Below the pieces are notes generated by a model. It was not told the DNA's origin. It made no database searches and was given only the letters and a program-made list of their open reading frames with translations. The translations under genes were made by a program, and so were the position numbers. This document shows positions 7,035-12,870 of a stretch of 12,870 bases of DNA, piece after piece (within the stretch, counting starts at the first letter, position 1; every line of letters starts with the position of its first letter). This DNA comes from Candidatus Bathyarchaeum sp. GTDB taxonomy: Archaea > Thermoproteota > Bathyarchaeia > Bathyarchaeales > Bathyarchaeaceae. The DNA is taken from assembly GCA_003096235.1 (NCBI GenBank), contig PIXT01000216.1, positions 1 to 12,870 on the forward strand, given 5' to 3'.

Positions 7035-7262
7035 CTAGATGATTTCTGTTTTCTTGATTAACCGAAAAATGAAAAACATAACACAGCCATTTATTGCGTT
7101 GAAAATTCCTAGAGCTTGTTTCTCAAAGCCGTTTTCAAAATCTTCTCAAGCATAAATTATTCCCAAATCATAAACAAAGAACAGTATGTTAAACACTAGG
7201 TCGGTGGATTCGGTTACTATGCTTTGAACTTTTGAAACAAATATTTTTTTGATAAAGAGGGC
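7035..7262 (-). pseudogene. Possible remnant of a small membrane protein in the 6946-7322 gap
   Basis: The gap between the flavodoxin and trmO genes holds no intact gene. On its minus strand one frame stays open for about 75 codons, interrupted by a single TGA at 7146-7148. Before the TGA it reads VTESTDLVFNILFFVYDLG then IIYA. After it comes EDFENGFEKQALGIFNAING, then CVMFFIFRLIKKTEII and a stop. Two hydrophobic segments followed by a basic end resemble a small membrane protein. There is no ATG at the head of the frame, and TGA is not read through elsewhere in the window. Hydrophobic residues are also favoured by chance in AT-rich DNA, so this may be meaningless. No family is recognised. Confidence 0.2.
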
Positions 7263-7322
7263 TTATATTGCCAGTTTCAGATTTTATTATTGGTTTGATA
7301 TTATCAGCAGGGGTGATGTTTG

Positions 7323-7796
7323 ATGTCTTCATTTGACAATATTTGTTTGGAACCTGTGGCTTTCGTCCAGACTGAAGCGGTTGGCAATGAAGTTCGGGAC
7401 AAAAACGTTGTTTCAAGGATAGTTTTTCGTGAGGGGTTGACTGAAGCTTTGGAGGGCATTGAAGAGTTTTCTCATCTGTTTGTTTTGTTTTGGCTGCATC
7501 AAACGTCTGATAGCGCTAGACAGGTAATGAAAGTTCGTCCACGAGGAAGAAACGATATGCCCCTGCTAGGAATCTTTGCAACAAGAACACCTCACCGCCC
7601 AAATCCGATTGGTCTTACAAGAGTCAAAATCCTAAACGTAAACGATAACGTAGTTACTGTTCAGGGCTTAGACGCATATAACGGAACACCAGTACTTGAC
7701 ATAAAACCATTCGACAGCTGGGACACAACAAAAGAATTCAAAGTCCCACAATGGTGGAAAAAACTAGACAAAGAAAAAACAAACAAAAAAGAGTGA
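7323..7796 (+). CDS. trmO: TrmO, tRNA (N6-threonylcarbamoyladenosine37-N6)-methyltransferase
   Basis: TrmO (UPF0066, formerly TsaA/VirR) methylates N6 of t6A37 in ANN-decoding tRNAs using S-adenosylmethionine, and is built as a single-sheet beta-barrel dimer. The 157-residue protein shows the family features: PVAFVQTE at 11-18, the acidic GIEEFSHLFVLFWLH at 45-59, the cofactor-site signature RTPHRPNPIGLTRV at 88-101, and GLDAYNGTPVLDIKP at 115-129. The tail is Lys-rich. The ATG at 7323 is preceded by GGGTGA (7311-7316) with a 6-nt spacer; the TTG at 7320 is less likely. A TATA-like cttatattg lies at 7262-7270. It stands alone on this strand and converges with fprA, leaving only 6 nt between the two stop codons. 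Confidence 0.93.
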   Translation: MSSFDNICLEPVAFVQTEAVGNEVRDKNVVSRIVFREGLTEALEGIEEFSHLFVLFWLHQTSDSARQVMKVRPRGRNDMPLLGIFATRTPHRPNPIGLTRVKILNVNDNVVTVQGLDAYNGTPVLDIKPFDSWDTTKEFKVPQWWKKLDKEKTNKKE

Positions 7797-7818
7797 AAGG
7801 CGCTACTGTGACGCCTTT
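7796..7818. terminator. Shared bidirectional hairpin terminator between trmO and fprA
   Basis: A perfect 7-bp inverted repeat, AAAGGCG (7796-7802) and CGCCTTT (7812-7818), with a 9-nt loop, spans the two convergent stop codons. On the minus strand it is followed by a strongly T-rich stretch (complement of the trmO Lys-rich tail), which suits termination of fprA. On the plus strand the following attttctt is weaker. Confidence 0.55.
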
Positions 7819-8999
7819 ATTTTCTTGGCAAACTCTTGTCCAAACTCGTAGCATTTTTGCAGTTCAGTTTCGTCTGGAACCCACTTAGCAGTCATTGCAG
7901 GCGCAACAAGTTCCATCCCAGCACTCTTCAGCGACTTTTCGATAGCAGCGGTTGCTCCTCCGCCCCAGCCGTATGAACCAAAGGCAGCGGCAAGCTTGTT
8001 TTTTGGTCTTAAGCCCTCCATCTCACGCAGAAATGGGGCAACAGTAGGCAAAATGCCGTTGTTTATGGTTGCGGAGCCAACAAGTAGTCCTTTGGTTTCT
8101 AGTAGTTCTCCGATGATGTCGCCTTCGTCACTAGATGGAAGTTTATACAACACGACTTCGACGCCTTCACTGCTAATGCCTTCAAGCATCGCTTTTGCCA
8201 TCTTCTCTGTGCTCTCCCACATTGTATCGTAGACAATCATTACCTTCTTTTCTGCGTCTCCTTTAGCCCACTTCAGATATGAAGAAACAATCTTCATGGG
8301 GTCTTTTCGCCAAATTACTCCATGGCTGGGTGCAATAATGTCAATCTTCAAGCCAAGCTTCTGAACCTCTTCAATCTTGCGTGTCACCACTGAACTGTAA
8401 AGCCACAAAATATTCGCATAATACTTCGCCGCTTCCCACATCAGTATGTTCTGGTCTACCTCATCAGCGAACCGTTTCGAAGAAGCCAAGTGCTGACCAA
8501 AACCGTCGTTAGACAAAAGCAGAGCATCTTTTTCGATGTAAGTGAACATGGTATCAGGCCAATGAAGCATCCGAGCCTCAAGAAAAGTCAAGGTTCTTTC
8601 ACCCAAACTCAAGGTGTCACCTGTTTTTACGGTTTGAAAATTCCAGTTTCCAAAATAATGCTTTTCTAGTCCTTCTTTGCAGTTGGCTGTGCCCACAATA
8701 GTTGCGTTGGGTGCAAGCTTCAGAATTTCTTTGATTGCTCCTGAGTGGTCTGATTCAACATGGTTTGCAATAATGTAGTCTATTTTTGAGGGGTCAATTA
8801 CTTCTTTGATTCTTTGTATCATTTCATCTGTAAATGAATGGGCTACAGTGTCAACTAGGGCAACCTTCTTGTCAACTATCAGGTAAGCATTGTATGTTGT
8901 TCCGCGATGAGTTGAGTAAGTGAAGCCATGAAAGTGCCTGATGTTCCAGTCGACCGCTCCGACCCAAAAAATGTTTTCCAAAACCTTAACCGGAGGCAT
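7803..8999 (-). CDS. fprA: FprA-type flavodiiron protein (F420H2 or rubredoxin:oxygen oxidoreductase)
   Basis: Type A flavodiiron proteins reduce O2 to water (some reduce NO) and protect anaerobes. In methanogens the donor is reduced F420, in other lineages rubredoxin. The 398-residue protein has the usual two domains: a beta-lactamase-like diiron domain (about 1-245) and a flavodoxin domain (about 250-395). All expected iron-site residues are present: H80, E82, D84 and H85 in HVESDH, H146 in MLHWPDT, D165 in SNDGFGQH, and H226 in PSHG. The FMN loop follows VMIVYDTMWESTEKMA at 253-268, and GSYGWGGGA lies at 341-349. No rubredoxin or other flavin reductase domain is fused, so an external donor is required; F420H2 is likely in this lineage but is an inference. 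The ATG follows AGGTGA (9006-9011) with a 6-nt spacer. Confidence 0.95.
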   Translation of the reverse strand: MPPVKVLENIFWVGAVDWNIRHFHGFTYSTHRGTTYNAYLIVDKKVALVDTVAHSFTDEMIQRIKEVIDPSKIDYIIANHVESDHSGAIKEILKLAPNATIVGTANCKEGLEKHYFGNWNFQTVKTGDTLSLGERTLTFLEARMLHWPDTMFTYIEKDALLLSNDGFGQHLASSKRFADEVDQNILMWEAAKYYANILWLYSSVVTRKIEEVQKLGLKIDIIAPSHGVIWRKDPMKIVSSYLKWAKGDAEKKVMIVYDTMWESTEKMAKAMLEGISSEGVEVVLYKLPSSDEGDIIGELLETKGLLVGSATINNGILPTVAPFLREMEGLRPKNKLAAAFGSYGWGGGATAAIEKSLKSAGMELVAPAMTAKWVPDETELQKCYEFGQEFAKKIKASQ

Positions 9000-9035
9000 C
9001 TATCCTCACCTACAAACTAGTTACTCATGAATCCC

Positions 9036-9045
9036 TATTAACATT
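9036..9045 (-). promoter_or_regulatory. Candidate TATA box of fprA
   Basis: The minus-strand sequence aatgttaata lies about 26 nt upstream of a start site near 9014. That would give a leader of about 15 nt containing the AGGTGA ribosome-binding site, the same geometry as at the flavodoxin gene. The match to the TATA consensus is only moderate. Confidence 0.35.
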
Positions 9046-9087
9046 CCCAATTCTAACAGCAACAGCTACTAATGCCCTAGAATTTCA

Positions 9088-10203
9088 TTAGGTCACATTT
9101 TTGGCTAATCTTTGTTTGTAAAAAACTAGGGCTACTGCAAGCACTGTAAACACTATTGCTATTGGTGTCCATGATGGAAACTCGGGAATAATTCCGCCGC
9201 CTCCGAGCGGGATGCAAGAAATTATCTCTCCGGTGTCAGCCCATATTGCCAAGTCGATGCGGTTAATGTTGCCGGGGTAAACATCATTGAGGTAAAATGT
9301 AAGTTGCCAACAAGGATACAGCGCTAACGGTTCTTTGTTCCGAGTTGTCAGTTCTACATCTCGTGGTTCTTCTAGCACCTCAAAATCTGTTACCTGCACC
9401 GATTCGCCGTCGTGCGTAGCATTCCACGAGAAACCATCTAAATACTCAAGAGCAATGCTTATCGCATCTTCCTCTGAAAAAACTACTTCTGTGCTACCAA
9501 CAGTGTATAGGCGCCAGTTGTCATCAAAACCACAAATCACGCCGTTACGAAACTCAAGGCTCATCCACGGAAACGCAACACCATCCAAAACGTAATCCCA
9601 AAAAAATAAAGTATAATCGGTTCTGCTGATTACCTCAAGATTCACACGATCAGAAGTTGCTGTCACATTTTGTGTAACATCAACAGTATCCAGTATACTT
9701 TTCAGTTCAACGTAATCTCTGAATCCGTCAAAGTTTGGATCGCCAGTATACATTTGGTATCGCTGCAAAAAGCCCTTAACCATTTCAACTACGCTAGTTG
9801 GTTGCGGCTCAGAATAAAATGGTGACCCAACAGTTCCCAGCATACAATGAGCAAAAGTCCCGTTTTTGAACCCAAAAACGGCCTCCATCTCACTTTCATT
9901 AGAAACAAGGACATAGACCACATTGTCTTGAGCCAAACCAGCTAACTCATCAGGATACATTACATCATGGAGTTGCAAAATCGCCTCATATTTTGTCATG
10001 TCAAGCATTACAACATCATCCAAAAAGGCTAACGTGTTCTCTGGAACAGTCAACTCACTTGAGTTCACGGGAAGGGCTACGACGGATACGCTAACACTCA
10101 CCAGTAAAACAAACAAGAAAACTACGAAGAACAAATGCTTTCGAGCACAAGGTCTCTTTAAACATTTCATGGTGCTCAACCAATAACTGTGTTTATGTTT
10201 CAT
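9088..10203 (-). CDS. Secreted, membrane-anchored protein with PepSY-like region and PEFPSW C-terminus
   Basis: Function unknown. The 371-residue protein has a basic N-terminus and a hydrophobic signal or anchor segment at about 23-44. A large extracellular part follows with several N-x-S/T sites. The C-terminus has a Gly-rich linker, PEFPSW at 340-345, a hydrophobic helix at about 346-362 and a short basic tail. This tripartite end resembles archaeal PEF-CTERM sorting signals, though simple anchoring is possible. Residues about 242-330 (SEEDAISIALEYL, then PCWQLTFYLN, then ADTGEIISC) look like a degenerate PepSY-type repeat. An earlier stretch at 190-228 (ISRTDYTLFFWDYVLDGVAF then EFRNGVICGFDDNWRLY) may be another. 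Starts at 10203 or 10170 (residue 12) are both possible, neither with a good ribosome-binding site. A minus-strand TATA-like agaattatacc at about 10239-10249 fits the first. The gene diverges from the 788-residue surface protein. Confidence 0.75.
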   Translation of the reverse strand: MKHKHSYWLSTMKCLKRPCARKHLFFVVFLFVLLVSVSVSVVALPVNSSELTVPENTLAFLDDVVMLDMTKYEAILQLHDVMYPDELAGLAQDNVVYVLVSNESEMEAVFGFKNGTFAHCMLGTVGSPFYSEPQPTSVVEMVKGFLQRYQMYTGDPNFDGFRDYVELKSILDTVDVTQNVTATSDRVNLEVISRTDYTLFFWDYVLDGVAFPWMSLEFRNGVICGFDDNWRLYTVGSTEVVFSEEDAISIALEYLDGFSWNATHDGESVQVTDFEVLEEPRDVELTTRNKEPLALYPCWQLTFYLNDVYPGNINRIDLAIWADTGEIISCIPLGGGGIIPEFPSWTPIAIVFTVLAVALVFYKQRLAKNVT

Positions 10204-10258
10204 ATATGTATTTTTAACAACACCCTTGAGATGAATTTTGGTATAATTCTGAAAAACC

Positions 10259-10266
10259 GTTATATG
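10259..10266 (+). promoter_or_regulatory. Candidate TATA box upstream of the NEW3-repeat protein
   Basis: The sequence gttatatg is centred near 10263 in the gap between two divergent surface-protein genes. A start site near 10289 would give a leader of about 53 nt, longer than those inferred for the flavodoxin gene and fprA. Confidence 0.35.
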
Positions 10267-10277
10267 CTAATTTCTTT

Positions 10278-10327
10278 TACTTTGAAAAAACCAAAAATAC
10301 GCCTCAACAATGGATACTTTGAAAAAA
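10278..10327 (+). repeat. 13-nt direct repeat in the leader of the NEW3-repeat gene
   Basis: The sequence tactttgaaaaaa occurs at 10278-10290 and again at 10315-10327, a spacing of 37 nt. The first copy lies near the inferred transcription start and the second directly precedes the ribosome-binding region. It could be a regulator site or chance in A-rich DNA. Confidence 0.4.
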
Positions 10328-10341
10328 GGATGAATAAATAA

Positions 10342-12708
10342 ATGGAAAAATCAAACCAATCTACAATAAATATTTCGAGAATAACATCTAAACTTCTCGT
10401 AGCTCTACTAATTTGCTCCGTTTCGATCGTGGTTATATGTCCAATGAATTTGTTAGCATACGGTGCAGGCGAAACATCCTACGTTTATGGACGAGTTAAA
10501 GACGTTGACCGTGAGCCTCTGGATGACGTCAACGTGAAATTAATCTCATCTAATGGCGCGGTTATAGCATCTACCACCACTAACACAAACGGCTTATTCT
10601 ACATGCAAAACGTAGCATATGGAACATTTACTGTCAAATTCAGCAAAGAAGGATACGCAGAATATACCAATAACATTGTTTTGCAGAGCGCACAAACAAA
10701 CTTACGCACAACAACCCTATCCAAGGCTGTAACGTTATCCACTTCAATATTACATTTAATCTCCAATCCAGGAGATCAAATTATTATTCCAATTACAGCA
10801 AAAAACAATGGTGAAGACACCGAAATAGTGGATTTTTCATCATCTGCGCCTACTGGATGGGCTTCAAGAATTCTGAGCGACAGCTACGAGATTACGAAAA
10901 TATCTTTATCGTCAGGTCAGAGCATGTCTCTTCAGCTAGAAGTTGCTGTTCCGTCAACGGCGTCAGTAGATACAAACTACAATGTTACACTAACGACTCT
11001 TGGACTAACTAATTCATCCCTTACGTTTACCGTGGTGGTACAAACCCAATCCACGGCTACGGTATCAGGTATTGTTGTTGATGAATCAGGTAACGAATTG
11101 AACGACGTCACGATTTCTTCATATTCCTCGGATGTGCTAGTCTCAAGTGTAGAAACTTCTGATGGATCATTCAATATCGAAGTACCAATATCCACTACAA
11201 TCACGCTTCAAATCTCAAAAGACGGCTATTCACAGGTCACTAAAACGATTTCTCCAACATACAAAGGAGAAACCATCGAACTTGGAGAAGTAGTCCTAGC
11301 TAATTCTTTGACATTGTACTCTTCAATACTAAACACAGTGGCAAATTCAGGAGAACAACTGCGGTTACCCTTTGCAGTAAGCAACATTGGCGAAGACATA
11401 GAAGTTGCGGAATTTTCAGTATCTGTCCCTGAAGGCTGGTCTACACGAATTTTGAACGATAATGGTCGTGAAATCACCAAAGCCTCGCTATCTGCAGGTT
11501 CCTCATCGAACTTCAATTTAGAGGTCAATATTCCTTTCGATTATACGGGTGAAACTAATTTAACTCTGAGCACTGGAGGAAATGCTGCGTCCACATTAGA
11601 ATTTACGGTAAATGTTGAACCTCTAAGTGACTCTGTAATATACTGCCAATTTCCAGGAAAGTCGGCTGTACCTGGCGATAATGTTATGTTCAATGTAGAA
11701 CTAAAGAACCCATTCAATGTTGAAACACGGTTCAAAATATCGGTTGATTCTGTTCCAGCTAATTGGACTGTTTCGGTTAAAACTTCAAGCGGTGAATCGG
11801 TCACAGAAATAGTTCTTGGCGCCGATGAATCAGTAGGGCTAGTAGTTGAAGTTGAATCAGCAAGTTCCGCAATTTCAGACGAAACATATGAAGTGTTGAT
11901 TATTGCTGGATCAGGTGATCAAACTGTAAGTTCTCTTCCATTAACTGTGACTTTAGCGGGGGATGCTGCTGCGGTTAAAATTTCTACGAAGTTTCCTGAT
12001 GTGACTATTGAGGCAGGAGAATCTGTTGATTATGATGTTACTGTAACAAACGTTGGGGACACTGATAGGCTGCTATACTTTACAATTATTGCGCCTTCTG
12101 ACTGGAAAGCTGTTGTCAAATCTGGGTCTTTGGAAGTGTCACGACTTGATATTGAAGCTGGAAGTTCTGAAGCTCTAGTTATTGAGGTAACACCTCCAAG
12201 TACAGTCAGCCTAGATTCCTACGATATCGGTGTCCAATTCACATCAGAAAGCGGCGCTTTGCTTGGTGAAATAGACCTAACAGCAACAGTAGTTGGCGCT
12301 TATTCTTTAGATATGGAGTTGTCTACGCTTCTCACAAGTACAACTAGTGGAAGTTCAACATCGTTCACTGCAACAATCACAAACACAGGTTACTCATATG
12401 TTACAGGCGTTAGCCTCGAACTTGATGTTGAAGATGATTGGGATGTCACAATCAGTCCCACGCAAGTGGATAGACTTAATCCACAAGAATCTTGCACGTT
12501 TGAGGTAATTGTAGATACTCCAGAAGGAACTATCGCAGGCGACTACATGGTTACTGTTGGGGCGGTAAGTGACCAAAGTAGTTCTGATCAAACACAAGTC
12601 CGAATTACAGTTACTACTTCAGGTTCATGGGCACTCTATGGAATTGGAGTGGCTGCTGTATTGGTTGTCGCACTTGTGTTAGTTTTTAAGAAATTTAAAA
12701 GAAGATGA
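10342..12708 (+). CDS. Membrane-anchored surface protein with carboxypeptidase-regulatory-like and NEW3-type repeats
   Basis: This 788-residue protein has an N-terminal signal or anchor helix at about 18-39 and an extracellular body of beta domains. A C-terminal transmembrane helix (about 762-782) and the cytoplasmic tail KKFKRR follow. Module order: carboxypeptidase-regulatory-like domain 46-127, NEW3-type domain 129-233, second regulatory-like domain 239-320, second NEW3-type domain 323-427, then three more NEW3-type domains at about 430-537, 545-650 and 654-758. Residues 46-233 and 239-427 are a tandem duplication: both contain a GW(A/S)(S/T)RIL motif, then EITK(I/A)SLS(S/A)G. No catalytic residues are recognised, so binding or scaffolding is more likely than enzymatic activity. 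The ABC transporter ATPase starts 4 nt after the stop, so the protein is probably the extracellular partner of that transporter. The start is supported by AAGGA (10326-10330) with a rather long spacer. Confidence 0.85.
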   Translation: MEKSNQSTINISRITSKLLVALLICSVSIVVICPMNLLAYGAGETSYVYGRVKDVDREPLDDVNVKLISSNGAVIASTTTNTNGLFYMQNVAYGTFTVKFSKEGYAEYTNNIVLQSAQTNLRTTTLSKAVTLSTSILHLISNPGDQIIIPITAKNNGEDTEIVDFSSSAPTGWASRILSDSYEITKISLSSGQSMSLQLEVAVPSTASVDTNYNVTLTTLGLTNSSLTFTVVVQTQSTATVSGIVVDESGNELNDVTISSYSSDVLVSSVETSDGSFNIEVPISTTITLQISKDGYSQVTKTISPTYKGETIELGEVVLANSLTLYSSILNTVANSGEQLRLPFAVSNIGEDIEVAEFSVSVPEGWSTRILNDNGREITKASLSAGSSSNFNLEVNIPFDYTGETNLTLSTGGNAASTLEFTVNVEPLSDSVIYCQFPGKSAVPGDNVMFNVELKNPFNVETRFKISVDSVPANWTVSVKTSSGESVTEIVLGADESVGLVVEVESASSAISDETYEVLIIAGSGDQTVSSLPLTVTLAGDAAAVKISTKFPDVTIEAGESVDYDVTVTNVGDTDRLLYFTIIAPSDWKAVVKSGSLEVSRLDIEAGSSEALVIEVTPPSTVSLDSYDIGVQFTSESGALLGEIDLTATVVGAYSLDMELSTLLTSTTSGSSTSFTATITNTGYSYVTGVSLELDVEDDWDVTISPTQVDRLNPQESCTFEVIVDTPEGTIAGDYMVTVGAVSDQSSSDQTQVRITVTTSGSWALYGIGVAAVLVVALVLVFKKFKRR

Positions 12709-12712
12709 AAAA

Positions 12713-12870
12713 ATGACTGAACCTATAATACAAACCCATCAATTGACAAAACAATATGGAGATTTTACGGCAGTTAACCAACTGGAACTATCCATCAACG
12801 AAGGAGAAATTGTAGGCTTTCTTGGTCCAAATGGGGCGGGAAAAACTACAACTCTTCTTATGCTGATGGG
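12713..12870 (+). CDS. ABC transporter ATP-binding protein (N-terminal fragment, cut by window edge)
   Basis: Only the first 52 codons are inside the window. They show an aromatic A-loop residue (Tyr15 in [11 protein letters not shown]), the strand [13 protein letters not shown], and a perfect Walker A motif GPNGAGKT at 38-45, followed by TTLLMLMG. The pattern is that of ATPases of ABC-2 type transporters (multidrug, polysaccharide or Na+ export type). The membrane subunit would be expected just beyond position 12870. The start codon lies 4 nt after the stop of the NEW3-repeat protein, which suggests one transcript and possibly translational coupling. No strong ribosome-binding site is seen. 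Confidence 0.9.
   Translation, partial: MTEPIIQTHQLTKQYGDFTAVNQLELSINEGEIVGFLGPNGAGKTTTLLMLM

Noticed and set aside
6982..7060. GC-richer stretch near 6980-7035 checked for a tRNA or C/D box RNA
   Set aside because: No cloverleaf arms, TTCGA-type T-loop, or paired C and D boxes could be found; gatgat near 7038 alone is not enough.
7189..7416. Minus-strand frame of 75 codons overlapping the start of trmO
   Set aside because: The composition is not protein-like and half of it is antisense to a conserved enzyme.
10330..10341. Mini-frame ATG-AAT-AAA-TAA directly before the surface-protein start, considered as a regulatory uORF
   Set aside because: Three codons in AT-rich DNA are expected by chance, and the ATG overlaps the putative ribosome-binding site.

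Overview
The window looks like a chromosomal segment of a mesophilic or moderately thermophilic archaeon, most likely of the TACK group and close to Bathyarchaeota (Bathyarchaeia). The grounds are a eukaryote-type DNA topoisomerase IB (found in Thaumarchaeota, Bathyarchaeota and Aigarchaeota but not in most other archaea), an archaeal NAC, Tsr3, an FprA-type flavodiiron protein, surface proteins with a PEFPSW-type C-terminus, and short-leader genes preceded by TATA boxes. The assignment is an inference; there is no rRNA in the window. No tRNA, CRISPR array, insertion sequence or prophage was found.

Positions 1-3794 (minus strand) read as topoisomerase IB, then the bifunctional NAD(P)H-hydrate repair enzyme Nnr, then the rRNA acp-transferase Tsr3, which is cut by the left edge. 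nnr and tsr3 overlap, and tsr3 appears to lack a canonical start codon. Positions 3921-6082 (plus strand) hold a TGT-C2/PUA RNA-binding protein, NAC, and a Glu/Leu/Phe/Val dehydrogenase-family enzyme. Positions 6134-6925 (minus) encode a flavodoxin-fold protein with an N-terminal extension. A gap of nearly 400 bp follows, containing what may be the remnant of a small membrane protein. Then come TrmO (plus, tRNA m6t6A37 methylation) and FprA (minus), which converge on a shared hairpin.

Positions 9088-12870 form a cell-surface region. A membrane-anchored secreted protein with a PEFPSW C-terminus (minus) diverges from a 788-residue membrane-anchored protein built of carboxypeptidase-regulatory-like and NEW3-type beta modules (plus). 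The latter is followed after 4 nt by the start of an ABC transporter ATPase that runs off the right edge.

Themes: translation-related genes (tsr3, PUA protein, NAC, trmO), metabolite repair (nnr), oxygen defence (fprA, possibly the flavodoxin), and a surface/export module. Most genes look like ordinary housekeeping genes. The least routine points are the apparent ATC start of tsr3, the long topoisomerase linker, the hybrid character of the amino-acid dehydrogenase, and the repeat protein coupled to an ABC transporter.
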